In this document: piece by piece, positions 24,757-33,556 of the stretch
Numbering within the stretch: position 1 is the stretch's first letter
Layout of the letters: the number at the start of each line of letters is the position of its first letter
Assembly: GCF_030209835.1 (NCBI RefSeq)
Contig: NZ_JARVRF010000036.1
Location: 108,185 to 172,184 of the forward strand
DNA: 64,000 nt
Source of the DNA: Arthrobacter sp. efr-133-R2A-120
GTDB taxonomy: Bacteria > Actinomycetota > Actinomycetes > Actinomycetales > Micrococcaceae
Direction of reading: 5' to 3'
Translations under genes and position numbers: made by a program
Notes under the pieces: model-generated
The model's database searches: none
The model's input: the letters and a program-made list of their open reading frames with translations, nothing else
Told to the model about the DNA's origin: nothing

Positions 24757-25188
24757 CTAGCTGCGCTCCGAGATATTTTTGACACTTTCCACGAGGCTGT
24801 CCCACATGCCCTTCGAATGCGCGGCTTCATCCGGGCTGGCGTTGTTGTCCTGGGCCAAAGTCAGCCTGGTCTTCCCGTCCTCAGGCTCCAATGTCCACGT
24901 CAGGGTGTGATAGTTTTCCGGGGCGTCGGCTTGGCCTGACAGTGGACTGAAATGCGTGTTTACCAGCCGCTTCCCGGGCTCGAACTCGAGGATGACACCT
25001 TTGTCCTCATAGTCTTTGCCTTTCCAGACCCCGCGCCAAGCGATGGGTCCGCCAACCGTCCAATCGGTGACAACCTCGGTCCCGAACATGAACTCCTTGA
25101 TGGACTGGGGATCGGTGATAACCGACCACACCCGATCGGCGCTTGCATGGATCATGATGCTTGAACTCGCAATGAGGTTGCCCGCCAT
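24757..25188 (-). CDS. SRPBCC-family protein (AHA1/polyketide-cyclase-like)
   Basis: 143 residues. Start at 25188 (MAGNLIASSSIMIHASADRVW), with AAGGAG 6 bases upstream. The AHSA1-type pattern is clear: an N-terminal strand, VWSVITDPQSIKEFMFGTEV, WRGVWKGKDYEDKGVILEFEPGKRL, TLTWTLEPEDGKTRLTLAQDN, and the C-terminal helix MWDSLVESVKNIS. Ligand unknown. Convergent with the GAF-ANTAR gene. Confidence 0.82.
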   Translation of the reverse strand: MAGNLIASSSIMIHASADRVWSVITDPQSIKEFMFGTEVVTDWTVGGPIAWRGVWKGKDYEDKGVILEFEPGKRLVNTHFSPLSGQADAPENYHTLTWTLEPEDGKTRLTLAQDNNASPDEAAHSKGMWDSLVESVKNISERS

Positions 25189-25266
25189 ATCAGTCTCCTT
25201 TTTCATGGGTCGGCGTACGGCCGCCGGCGCAACAGAGTCTACGCCCGGGGCGCATAGGCTCTTCCC

Positions 25267-25884
25267 ATGGAAACTGTCGTCTGGTCCAAGCCGGAGAATG
25301 AGCGTGCAGGGACGCCGCTCCTCGTGATGATGCACGGATACGGCACGGATGAGCAGCGAATGGTGAATCTCTTTCCCCAGCTCCCCAAAGAATTCACCTG
25401 CGCCGCGCTCCGTGGACCTATGCCGATCGGCGACCACTACGGCTGGTTCCTCCTGGACTACTTCCTCGCCAACGACTTTGCGGACGTCATCACCGCCACC
25501 AACAAGGTGTTCGCCTGGATTGACTCGGTCAAACGCAACCACAGCAGCGTGAGCCTCCTGGGCTATTCACAGGGCATGGCGATGGCCAGCACGCTTCTGC
25601 GGCTCCGCCCGGAAGGCTTCAAAGCGACTGTGGGCCTCTCTGGATTCGTGCTGGAAAACGACCTTCTGGCGCTCAGCGAGTCCTTCGACGCCCCGCCGCC
25701 GTTCTTCTGGGGGAGGGACAAAGCCGATCCGGTGATCTTCAAGGATGCCATTGAGCACGCCGAGGAATGGCTCAACAAGAATATGGCTCTCACTGCGAGG
25801 ACCTACCCGGGCATGGGGCACCGGATCGAGGCCCGGGAAATGGCGGATGTGAGCGCGTTTCTGCGGTTTTACGTCCTCCGTTGA
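25267..25884 (+). CDS. Alpha/beta-hydrolase, phospholipase/carboxylesterase type
   Basis: 205 residues. Nucleophile Ser101 in LLGYSQGMA, oxyanion-loop motif MMHGYGTDEQ, acid residue in WGRDKADPVI and His in GMGHRIEAREM. This is the small carboxylesterase family (YpfH/YitV-like) that hydrolyses short esters. It is transcribed alone, divergent from the SRPBCC gene. Confidence 0.88.
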   Translation: METVVWSKPENERAGTPLLVMMHGYGTDEQRMVNLFPQLPKEFTCAALRGPMPIGDHYGWFLLDYFLANDFADVITATNKVFAWIDSVKRNHSSVSLLGYSQGMAMASTLLRLRPEGFKATVGLSGFVLENDLLALSESFDAPPPFFWGRDKADPVIFKDAIEHAEEWLNKNMALTARTYPGMGHRIEAREMADVSAFLRFYVLR

Positions 25885-25940
25885 GGTGAGGCCCTCGTCA
25901 CATTCGGGGGTGCCGGAAAACAACTCTTGATTGCCAAAAT

Positions 25941-25954
25941 TGTAAGCGCTTACA
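25941..25954. promoter_or_regulatory. LacI-type operator
   Basis: TGTAAGCGCTTACA is a perfect palindrome with the central CG of LacI/GalR operators. It is placed 67 bases upstream of the LacI-family gene at 26021, which heads a disaccharide operon, so it is probably that regulator's own site. Confidence 0.8.
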
Positions 25955-26020
25955 CTCTTCTTCGGCGGTGCAAGGATGTGCCGCTAAATCCAGAAGATGA
26001 AAGGGTTGAGGCCGTGTTGA

Positions 26021-27049
26021 ATGGTTAAGGCTCACCGCGTGACAATCCAGGACGTTGCCGTCCTCTCGGGCTTGTCCATCTGCACCGTTTCACGCGCCCT
26101 GCGGAACCTGCCGAACGTGTCCGAAAAAGCACAAGCCAAAGTGGCCGACGCCGCCGCCAAGCTCGGCTACAAGGCATCCTCCGCGGCAGCCCGGCTGGCC
26201 GGCGGAAGTACGGGTTCCATCGCCATCATCGCCCCCACCGCCACTGCCTGGTTCTTCGCCCAGGCCGTCGAAGCGGCCGAGGAAGTGTTCGGAGACAGCG
26301 GTTTCGACACCGTCCTGATCAGCCTGCGCGGCAAGTCGAGCGTCAAGCGGAAGATCTTCGGTGACCTCCTTGGCTTGTCCCAACGCGTGGACGGCGTACT
26401 GCTCCTCAACGTCGATTTGAGCGAATCCGAGGTTGCCCTCCTGGCCGCGTCCGGCCTCGCAGTTGCGAGCGTGGGGATGACTTCCGTGCCGTGGGACAAC
26501 GTAGGGATCGACGACGAACTCGCAGCTTGGCAGGCCACCTCCCACTTGTTGGGGCTGGGCCATTGGGATCTGGCGGTGCTTTCCGGGCGCGAAACCCACG
26601 AGAACTCGGTGTTGACGGCCAGCGACAGGCTCAAGGGATTCAGCCGGGCATTGAAAGACCATCACCTGACCGTTCATCCGGACTTGGTCATCAACTCGGA
26701 TTCCACGATCGACGGCGGCCGTGTAGCCATGAACGAACTCATTGCCCACAGAAGCCTTCCCACCGCAGTCTTCGCGCACTGTGATGAGGCTGCGTTCGGG
26801 GCCCTGATGGCCTTGCGAGAGCATGGGCTGTCCGCACCAAAGAATGTCTCCGTGATTGGAATCGACGACCACCCTATGAGCTGGTTCATGGGCCTTAGCA
26901 CGGTGGCGCAGCCAGTTGCCGACCAGGGTGCCTTCGCGGCCAACCTCCTGGTTGACCGGCTCCAGAATGCAGACGCCCCCAATGAACCCACCAACCATTT
27001 CCTTGACACGAAACTCATTGAACGCAAAACCACGCGCCGCCAGCGCTGA
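26021..27049 (+). CDS. LacI-family transcriptional regulator
   Basis: 342 residues. The N-terminal HTH is VTIQDVAVLSGLSICTVSRALRNLPNVSEKAQAKV with a hinge (KASSAAARLAGG), then a periplasmic-binding-type effector domain (VIGIDDHPMSWFMGLSTVAQP). It heads a three-gene unit with a HAD phosphatase/mutase and a GH65 phosphorylase, so its effector is probably an alpha-glucoside or derived sugar phosphate. The perfect operator upstream suggests autoregulation. Confidence 0.9.
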   Translation: MVKAHRVTIQDVAVLSGLSICTVSRALRNLPNVSEKAQAKVADAAAKLGYKASSAAARLAGGSTGSIAIIAPTATAWFFAQAVEAAEEVFGDSGFDTVLISLRGKSSVKRKIFGDLLGLSQRVDGVLLLNVDLSESEVALLAASGLAVASVGMTSVPWDNVGIDDELAAWQATSHLLGLGHWDLAVLSGRETHENSVLTASDRLKGFSRALKDHHLTVHPDLVINSDSTIDGGRVAMNELIAHRSLPTAVFAHCDEAAFGALMALREHGLSAPKNVSVIGIDDHPMSWFMGLSTVAQPVADQGAFAANLLVDRLQNADAPNEPTNHFLDTKLIERKTTRRQR

Positions 27050-27065
27050 ACGGACCCCCAACACC

Positions 27066-27803
27066 ATGACTAACACCCCCGCAACCCAGAAGTCTGCCTG
27101 GACGGGCGCCGCCGCGCTCCTTTTCGACCTCGACGGCGTGCTGACGCCCACCGCCGTCGTGCATGAGCAGGCTTGGCAGGAGCTCTTCGACGGCTACCTG
27201 GCCGAAACCGGCCATCCGGACGGATACCAAGAGAGCGACTACTTCGACCACATCGACGGCAAGCCGCGCTTCGACGGTGTGCGGGATTTCCTCACCTCCC
27301 GTGGAATCACGCTGCCGGAGGGGCCGACCGACGACGATCCCGCCAACACCAGCGTGCAGGGCCTGGGCAACCGCAAGAACCGGATCTTCAACGAGATCGT
27401 GGATTCGCGCGGCGTCGAGCCCTACGCAGGCTCCGTCCGCTTCATCCATGCCGCATTGGAGCTGGGACTCAAGCTCGCCGTGGTGTCCTCCTCCCGCAAC
27501 GCGCCCGCCGTCTTGAAGGCGGCCGGACTGGATGGCTACTTCCCGGTGGTGGTCGACGGCCAGGTGGCGGCCGCCGTCGGGCTCCCCGGCAAGCCGGATC
27601 CGGCCACGTTCCGCTACGCCGCCGAGCTGCTGGACGTCCCCGCCGAGGGCTGCGTCGTCGTCGAGGACGCAGTGTCCGGCGTGCAGGCCGGCAGCGCCGG
27701 GAACTTCCGCGCGGTGATCGGGGTGGACCGGGGCGCCGGCCACCAGACCCTGCTCGACGCCGGCGCAACGTTCGTGGTCGACGACCTCGACGATCTCCTC
27801 TAA
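27066..27803 (+). CDS. HAD-family beta-phosphoglucomutase-like enzyme
   Basis: 245 residues. HAD motif I is FDLDGVLTPT (Asp21, Asp23), with a cap region YFDHIDGKPRFDGVRDFL carrying the beta-PGM DGK/R signature; motif II is VVSSSRN, motif III GKPDPATF and motif IV VVEDAVSGVQAG. It converts beta-glucose-1-phosphate to glucose-6-phosphate, which fits the phosphorylase encoded next. 16 bases after the LacI gene. Confidence 0.88.
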   Translation: MTNTPATQKSAWTGAAALLFDLDGVLTPTAVVHEQAWQELFDGYLAETGHPDGYQESDYFDHIDGKPRFDGVRDFLTSRGITLPEGPTDDDPANTSVQGLGNRKNRIFNEIVDSRGVEPYAGSVRFIHAALELGLKLAVVSSSRNAPAVLKAAGLDGYFPVVVDGQVAAAVGLPGKPDPATFRYAAELLDVPAEGCVVVEDAVSGVQAGSAGNFRAVIGVDRGAGHQTLLDAGATFVVDDLDDLL

Positions 27804-27843
27804 CCAAGCCGTTTCACGAGAAACAGAAGGAACCCAACAGTCC

Positions 27844-30225
27844 ATGGCACTCATCAGCTCCGACCGGCTGCGCTTCCCCTGCGAACCGTGGAAGCTCGTG
27901 GAGAGCATCCACGTTCCCGGTGACGCCGGTACGCTCGAAACCCTCTTCAGCCTCGGCAACGGCCACCTGGGCATCCGCGGCGCCCACTGGGCGGGGGCGG
28001 ACAGCGAACTTCCCGGCACGTTCATCAACGGTTTCCACGAAACGTGGGACATCAAGCACGCCGAGAACGCGTATGGCTTCGCCCGCACGGGACAAAGGAT
28101 CGTCTATGTTCCGGACGCCAACAACTTCAACGTTGTCATCGACGGCGAACAGCTGAGCCTCGCCGAGTCCGCGGTGCTGAATTACCGTCGCAGCATCGAC
28201 TTCGCCACAGGTGTGTACGAATGTGCGGTCACTTGGGAGTGCCGTTCTGGCGCCATCGTCACCACGGTGGAGCGCCGCGTCGTCGGCATCGATTCCAGGG
28301 GTTCCCTCGGCATCGAGCTGAGCCTCGTCGCAGACCGCCAGGTGTCTGCCGACGTCACGTCCCTGGTGATCAATCGGCAGGACCAGCCGGTGGAGGACCA
28401 CTCGGCCCACGACCCACGCCGCTCCGGCCGCCACGCCGGCCGGGTGCTGCGCCCGCTCCACCTCCAGGGCTCCGATGGATCCCTGCGCATGGCTTGGGAA
28501 ACCGCCGAATCCCACCAGCGCATCGGGATGGCCGTGGATCACTGGATTTCCGCCGAAGGCCAGCCCTTCGAAACCGTAGTGGGGGAGGACGAGTCCACGG
28601 TTCGCTACGTCATGGCCGTCAATGAGGGCGAGACCTTCCGCTTGGAGAAGAGCGTCAGCTACGTCGTGAACAGCGCCGATGCAAGCGCAGAGGACCCCGG
28701 CGAGATCCTCGCGTCCGACGCCGAATTGGGACTCCTGCCGTTCGACGCGCTCCTGGCCGAAGGTGCTGCCCACTATCGTGATTACTGGTCCACCGCGGAT
28801 ATCACCATTGGTGGCCAGCCCGAGCAGCAGCAGGCCGTGCGATGGAGCCTGTTCCAGCTTGCCCAAGCCACCGCGCGTGCCGGCGTCGCGGGCATCCCGG
28901 CCAAGGGCGTCAGTGGCTCCGGCTATGAGGGCCACTACTTCTGGGACCAGGAGGTGTACCTGCTGCCGTACCTGACCTACACCAACCCGGCTGCCGCCCG
29001 CCAGGTGCTGGAATCGCGCCATGCCATGCTTCCCGACGCCCGGATCCGGGCCAAGGAACTGAGCGTTGACGGTGCGCTGTTCCCGTGGCGCACCATCAAC
29101 GGACTCGAGGCCAGCGCGTACTACGCCGCCGGCACCGCGCAGTTCCACATCGCCGCCGCCATCTCCTTCGCCGCAAACCGCTACCAGTGGGCCAGCGGCG
29201 ACGCCGGCTTCCGTGCCGAGGTGGGAGCCGATCTGTTGATCGAGACGGCCCGCATGTGGGCTTCGCTGGGCTTCTTCGGCAAGGACGGCTTGTTTCACAT
29301 CCACGGCGTCACGGGCCCGGATGAATACACGGCCGTGGTCAACGACAACCTCTACACCAACGTCATGGCTCGCTTCAACCTCCGAGCGGCTGCGGCACTG
29401 GAACACCCGGACGTCCCGGAAACCGAGCGGATGGTGTGGCAACAGGCCGCCGCGCGCATGTCCCTTCCCTACGATCCGGACATGGAGATCTACAGCCAGG
29501 ACAACGACTTCATGACCCTGGAGCCCTGGGACTGGAACACGCCCAAGTCCAAGTACCCGCTGCTGCTTAACTTCCACCCCTTGGTGATCTACCGGCACCA
29601 GGTCCTCAAGCAAGCGGACACTGTGCTGGCGATGTTCCTGCAGTGGCAGGACTTCACGGCCGAGGAAAAGCAACGCGCGTTCGACTTCTACGATCCCATC
29701 ACCACTGGCGACTCCACATTGTCCGCCTGTGTGCAGGGCATCATGGCGGCCGAGGTGGGGTACTCCGACGTCGCGCTCAAGCACTTCACCGAGGCCTTGT
29801 TCATCGACCTGGACAACACGCACAACAACACGGTCGACGGCGTGCACATCGCGTCCACCGGCGGCATCTGGAGTTCCTTGGTTTGCGGTTTCGCGGGCAT
29901 GCGGGACCAAGGCCAGGTCCCACACTTCGATCCGCGGTTGCCGACCGAGTGGGACAGCCTGTCCTTCCGCCTCAAGATCCGCGGGCGGCTGTTGTCCGTC
30001 GAATTGCGCCCGCGGTCCATCAGCCTTGCGCTGGTTGCGGATGCAGGTTCAGTGCCCGACGCCGGTGCCGAACCTTTGGAGGTCAGCGTGCGCGGCGAGC
30101 GGGTCGCCGTCGGCGTCGAGACGGTCACTGTGCCGCTCGACGAAGTGCCGGTCCCCGCGCCGTCGGTCTTCCCGAGCCTCTTCCCGACGGCGGGACTCCC
30201 CGTGATCGGAAGCGCGCGGATCTAA
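27844..30225 (+). CDS. Glycoside hydrolase family 65 disaccharide phosphorylase
   Basis: 793 residues. GH65 layout: N-terminal beta-sandwich (LFSLGNGHLGIRG), then an (alpha/alpha)6 barrel with general acid Glu494 in GPDEYT, substrate motifs YFWDQEVYLLPYL and KQADTVLAM, and a C-terminal sheet. It uses phosphate to split maltose, trehalose, kojibiose or a similar alpha-glucoside, giving beta-glucose-1-phosphate for the adjacent mutase. The exact substrate cannot be read from sequence. GGAA lies before the ATG. Confidence 0.9.
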   Translation: MALISSDRLRFPCEPWKLVESIHVPGDAGTLETLFSLGNGHLGIRGAHWAGADSELPGTFINGFHETWDIKHAENAYGFARTGQRIVYVPDANNFNVVIDGEQLSLAESAVLNYRRSIDFATGVYECAVTWECRSGAIVTTVERRVVGIDSRGSLGIELSLVADRQVSADVTSLVINRQDQPVEDHSAHDPRRSGRHAGRVLRPLHLQGSDGSLRMAWETAESHQRIGMAVDHWISAEGQPFETVVGEDESTVRYVMAVNEGETFRLEKSVSYVVNSADASAEDPGEILASDAELGLLPFDALLAEGAAHYRDYWSTADITIGGQPEQQQAVRWSLFQLAQATARAGVAGIPAKGVSGSGYEGHYFWDQEVYLLPYLTYTNPAAARQVLESRHAMLPDARIRAKELSVDGALFPWRTINGLEASAYYAAGTAQFHIAAAISFAANRYQWASGDAGFRAEVGADLLIETARMWASLGFFGKDGLFHIHGVTGPDEYTAVVNDNLYTNVMARFNLRAAAALEHPDVPETERMVWQQAAARMSLPYDPDMEIYSQDNDFMTLEPWDWNTPKSKYPLLLNFHPLVIYRHQVLKQADTVLAMFLQWQDFTAEEKQRAFDFYDPITTGDSTLSACVQGIMAAEVGYSDVALKHFTEALFIDLDNTHNNTVDGVHIASTGGIWSSLVCGFAGMRDQGQVPHFDPRLPTEWDSLSFRLKIRGRLLSVELRPRSISLALVADAGSVPDAGAEPLEVSVRGERVAVGVETVTVPLDEVPVPAPSVFPSLFPTAGLPVIGSARI

Positions 30226-30241
30226 CTGGCCCATCGATTGC

Positions 30242-30334
30242 TCCCCACCGGCCCCCTCGCCTCACAAGTTCGGCCAGGGAACCCTGCCGGCGTGGGCCCA
30301 ACTGCCGTTTTGAACCATCAAAACGGCAGTTGGG
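30242..30334. repeat. Dispersed intergenic repeat A with hairpin terminator
   Basis: A 28-base module at 30272-30299 matches one at 63747-63774 in all but two or three bases. It ends in a 17-bp perfect stem (30297-30313 with 30318-30334; CCCAACTGCCGTTTTGA, loop ACCA). Placed after GH65, it can serve as its terminator. It belongs to a family with copies near 42776 and 63714. Confidence 0.75.
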
Positions 30335-30430
30335 GAGCTGCGGTTTCGAAGTTATTCGGGAACGGTTCATTCTTGATTCATGGGACGCCGATACGGTCTC
30401 CGGAGACCTCTCTGGAAAAGGACCCTTCCC

Positions 30431-31204
30431 ATGGATCGACGAACATTCGCCTCCGCTGCCTTGCTGACCGCGGCGGCACCGCTGCTCACCACTACTCCGG
30501 CCCTCGCGGACTCTTCCGGGAAGGGAAAGGATGCCAAGCTGACACGCACTATGTTGGACGCTTTGGAAGGTGAACTGGACGACCATGCCACCGCCGCCGT
30601 CGTGGAGCCCCACATTGAAGACATCGGATTCAACTGGCATCCGCCAACCAAGCCGGTCGAGAGCATTGATTTCATCATCGCCTATGGTTTCGGCAACCGA
30701 CGGCCGGCAGGAGGCGGGGATCCCAGCCGCGTGCTCTACGAGCCTGGCCCGGTCAACGAAGCACTCGCCGACACGGTTGCGAAGGTGCGGGCGAGGCGCA
30801 ACGTTCCCGTCTTTGCCCAGTGGGAAATCGCCAGGTTCCTCGAGTCCAAGTACCACATGAGCGGGGTGACCTCGATTGAACCGATCATTTCGGCGGACGG
30901 CACCATTGTGTATCTGAGCACGGACGGTGTTGCAGCCCAGGTCAAGGAGCTGCGCGCCTCTCAGCCTTCGGGGATCGCCGGCATTGTTGGATTCCGGGAC
31001 CACATTAAGCGCTGTGTCCAGACCACCCAAGACCGCGGGATGGACGCTTTCGCTCCCCAAGGCATTGACATGCCCGGCACCTATGATCCGCAGTCGGGAC
31101 AGCCGTGGACCCGACGTCGTGATCTCTATCTGGTGCACGACATGTACGCCCAGATCGCCGTGCTCCGCGGGAAACTGATCGCACAGGCCTATCCCAACGG
31201 CTGA
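30431..31204 (+). CDS. Tat-type exported protein of unknown function
   Basis: 257 residues. The N-terminus MDRRTFASAALLTAAAPLLTT carries a twin-arginine motif and Ala-rich core, cleaved after PALA. The mature part contains VESIDFIIAYGFGNRRPAGGG, VPVFAQWEIARFLESKYHMS and a closing YLVHDMYAQIAVLRGKLIAQAYPNG. It resembles no family I can name with confidence; the GYGFG and VFAQWE pieces are reminiscent of YdcF/DUF218 proteins, but this is weak. Start chosen at 30431 for the signal peptide. Confidence 0.6.
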   Translation: MDRRTFASAALLTAAAPLLTTTPALADSSGKGKDAKLTRTMLDALEGELDDHATAAVVEPHIEDIGFNWHPPTKPVESIDFIIAYGFGNRRPAGGGDPSRVLYEPGPVNEALADTVAKVRARRNVPVFAQWEIARFLESKYHMSGVTSIEPIISADGTIVYLSTDGVAAQVKELRASQPSGIAGIVGFRDHIKRCVQTTQDRGMDAFAPQGIDMPGTYDPQSGQPWTRRRDLYLVHDMYAQIAVLRGKLIAQAYPNG

Positions 31205-31243
31205 TTCCCGGATGGCGCAGGGGACGCTTTGCTTGGGCGAAGT

Positions 31244-32467
31244 TCAGCGCGCCCGGGCCGTTTCCGCTGCATCCCAGTCGATGTGGTGGCGATAGACCCA
31301 GTCGAAGTTGTCGGCCGTCTTCCGTGCGAGTGAGCGGAAGACGGCCTTCAGCACAAGGTCTTCGAAGACTCGCTTGAATTGGCCGCGGATCTTCGGGGCG
31401 GCGTTCCGGCGGCCCCATTCGACCACCGATTCCGCCCGGCTCCGGCGTTCCTTCTCGTAGCGGGACAGGGCGCCGGGGATGTCCGCGGGCGAGATGCCCC
31501 GAAGCGATCGCCCGAGCGCGACGGCGTCTTCGATCGCCATGGAGGCGCCTTGCCCGGACGACGGCGATGCGGCGTGGGCAGCGTCTCCCACCAGCACCAG
31601 GTTCCCTCGATGCCAACTGGGGATGCTCGGAAAATCGGAGGTCGTGTACGGCCGGATGATGCCGTCAGTGGCGGTGATGATCGTGGCCATGGGCGTGCGG
31701 TCCCCGGCCACGAGCTGCGTCAGCCAGGCCTTGCGGGCGCTGTGGTCCAGCGCGGCCGGATCCTCCGATGACCGCTGCAGCGGGTTGGCAAACCACCAGA
31801 TCCTTCCCTCCGGATCCTGCATGTAGCAATAGAAGCAGCGCTTGCCGAAGACCATCTTCATGCGTCCCGGTTCGACGTCCGGCAGCCCGGCAGGGACCAA
31901 CCCAGAGTCGACAATCCCGCCGGTGTTGAGCAGGGGGATATTGCGGGGAGCCGGGGATGAGGGGTCGATCAGCGGGCGCAAGGCCGAGTGGAGGCCGTCG
32001 GCGCCCACCACCAGGTCTCCACCCGCGGAGGTGCCGTCCGCGAAAACGGCCGTGACGCCGTCGGGCGCTTCCTTCACCGTCGCGAGCTGCTTGCCGTATT
32101 CGATACGGATCCCGCGGTGGCTGGCCGCCTCGCGGAACATGCCATACAACTCGGAACGCGTCATCGTGCGGGCGGTGGTGCCGTCTGGGAGGGATCCGCC
32201 GTAGTCAAAGTCGATGAGGTGTTTTCCGCTGCTGCCCAGATACATGGACATTTGCGGGGTGCTGAAGCCCAGATTGGCGGCTGCTTCTTTGAGCTCGAGG
32301 GTGTCCAAGGCATCGAAGCCATTGACGGCCACGGTGAGGAAGCCGCCGACGCCGTCCGAAGGCACGCTGTAGGCCTCGAAGACGGTGGCGTGATGGCCGG
32401 CTTTTTGCAATGAGTTGGCCGTGGCGAGTCCGGCGATCCCGGATCCGATGACAAGGCATTTCAACAT
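31244..32467 (-). CDS. FAD-dependent monooxygenase
   Basis: 407 residues. The Rossmann motif is VIGSGIAGLATANSLQKAGH, the middle motif GADGLHSALR, and the FAD motif LVGDAAHAASPSSGQGASMAIEDA. This is the aromatic hydroxylase class (PHBH/UbiH-like) that uses NAD(P)H and O2. Substrate unknown. Divergent from a MarR gene, which probably controls it through the dyad at 32489-32512. Confidence 0.87.
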   Translation of the reverse strand: MLKCLVIGSGIAGLATANSLQKAGHHATVFEAYSVPSDGVGGFLTVAVNGFDALDTLELKEAAANLGFSTPQMSMYLGSSGKHLIDFDYGGSLPDGTTARTMTRSELYGMFREAASHRGIRIEYGKQLATVKEAPDGVTAVFADGTSAGGDLVVGADGLHSALRPLIDPSSPAPRNIPLLNTGGIVDSGLVPAGLPDVEPGRMKMVFGKRCFYCYMQDPEGRIWWFANPLQRSSEDPAALDHSARKAWLTQLVAGDRTPMATIITATDGIIRPYTTSDFPSIPSWHRGNLVLVGDAAHAASPSSGQGASMAIEDAVALGRSLRGISPADIPGALSRYEKERRSRAESVVEWGRRNAAPKIRGQFKRVFEDLVLKAVFRSLARKTADNFDWVYRHHIDWDAAETARAR

Positions 32468-32488
32468 GGCGGGGTCCTTTGCAATTTA

Positions 32489-32512
32489 TTTCGTTCGGTT
32501 GAAAGAAATATA
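32489..32512. promoter_or_regulatory. Probable MarR operator
   Basis: TATTTCGTTC-GGTT-GAAAGAAATA is an inverted repeat with 9 of 10 pairs, 22 bases upstream of the monooxygenase start and in the 107-base gap shared with the MarR gene. The related half-sites CCTTTCGG and CGAAATAATT occur nearer the MarR gene. An operator read by that MarR protein is the simplest explanation. Confidence 0.6.
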
Positions 32513-32574
32513 TGACTCGCGCTGGAGGCCGTCAATCCTTTCGGTGAGGCGAAATAATTTGCTAGCCTCGTAAG

Positions 32575-33108
32575 ATGGAGATCCAACCGGGCGTCAGTGC
32601 GCGGCGCCAAGACTTGCTTGAGGCGGTCTTTGCCTCGGGACGGGAGCTTTCGACGGCGGCCGTCATGTTCCACACCAAGCTGTCCGAGCTGCGCGGACTG
32701 TCTGCGACGGAGGGCAAAGCGATCGATATCCTGCTGCGCTTCGGGCCCATGACGGCGGGGGAATTCGGCGAACATTCCGGGCTCGCTCCGGCCTCGGTCA
32801 CGGGATTGATGCAACGGCTTGAGAGCAAGGGCGTGGCCCGCAGGGTCCGGCACGAAGGGGACAAACGGAAGGTCCTGATCGAGCTCGTGGGGGACCAAGT
32901 TAGCGCCGCGATGCCCCATTTCATCGACTTCATGGGCGGGCTTGCGACCCTGTTGGAGGGCTACAGCGACGAAGAACTCCGGGTCATCGCGGACTATTCG
33001 TCGAAAGCCGCGCGGATCCAGCAGGACGCGGCGGGGCGGCTGGGTGCTGCATCCGGCGGGGACATGCACGACGACGGCGGCCGCGCGCCGTCGTCGAACC
33101 CCGCCTGA
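32575..33108 (+). CDS. MarR-family regulator
   Basis: 177 residues. Winged helix-turn-helix core: LSATEGKAIDILLRFGPMTAGEFGEHSGLAPASVTGLMQRLESKGVARRVRHEGDKRKVLIEL, with the D-x-R-x-x wing. It is divergent from the FAD monooxygenase, the usual layout for a phenolic-compound-sensing repressor and its target. Confidence 0.88.
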   Translation: MEIQPGVSARRQDLLEAVFASGRELSTAAVMFHTKLSELRGLSATEGKAIDILLRFGPMTAGEFGEHSGLAPASVTGLMQRLESKGVARRVRHEGDKRKVLIELVGDQVSAAMPHFIDFMGGLATLLEGYSDEELRVIADYSSKAARIQQDAAGRLGAASGGDMHDDGGRAPSSNPA

Positions 33109-33116
33109 GCTGCTCG

Positions 33117-33527
33117 CTACTTAGGCGCTATGCCCCGCATACTGTTGTTTCGTTTCTCGTGGGTGAGTTCCGCGAGGCCAAGGGCTTCCAGGAGCGGCGG
33201 CATGTACATGCCGAAACGGCCGCGGTATCCCTTGCGCAGGCCGTACCAACCGCCCACCGGATTGCCGTCGTCGCGCCCCCAGGCCTCAACGGTGCCTTCG
33301 GCGGCCGGTTTGTTCTCGTCGGCGGCGCCGAGCGGCACCCAATCGCCCTGCTGGAGTAGCCACGCATGCAGATCCTCGATGGCGCTCAAATGGTATTTGA
33401 GGGTTGTGGAACCCACTTGGCAAACGATCGCGGGAGGGTCACCCGCTTCGTCCCGGTACATCGTGTAGTCGGAGGAGCCGGGCGGGGTGGTGAGCTTCCA
33501 GGGGTCTTCCTTGGATCCAGCGGCCAT
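33117..33527 (-). CDS. Conserved hypothetical protein (DUF6855-like)
   Basis: 136 residues: MAAGSKEDPWKLTTPPGSSDYTMYRDEAGDPPAIVCQVG, then TLKYHLSAIEDLHAWL and GRFGMYMPPLLEALGLAELTH. No signal or membrane segment. From recall this is a widespread actinobacterial family of unknown function, the DUF number being uncertain. The gene starts 29 bases downstream of a pRiA4b/UPF0158 gene on the same strand. Confidence 0.6.
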   Translation of the reverse strand: MAAGSKEDPWKLTTPPGSSDYTMYRDEAGDPPAIVCQVGSTTLKYHLSAIEDLHAWLLQQGDWVPLGAADENKPAAEGTVEAWGRDDGNPVGGWYGLRKGYRGRFGMYMPPLLEALGLAELTHEKRNNSMRGIAPK

Positions 33528-33556
33528 GTACGGTGTCCTTCCAGTCGTGCGGCGCG

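Noticed and set aside
27814..29925. Long open frame of about 700 codons on the minus strand opposite GH65.
   Set aside because: It is the mirror of a well-supported GH65 gene in a GC-rich genome; no ribosome site, no recognisable domain, and composition typical of antisense frames.
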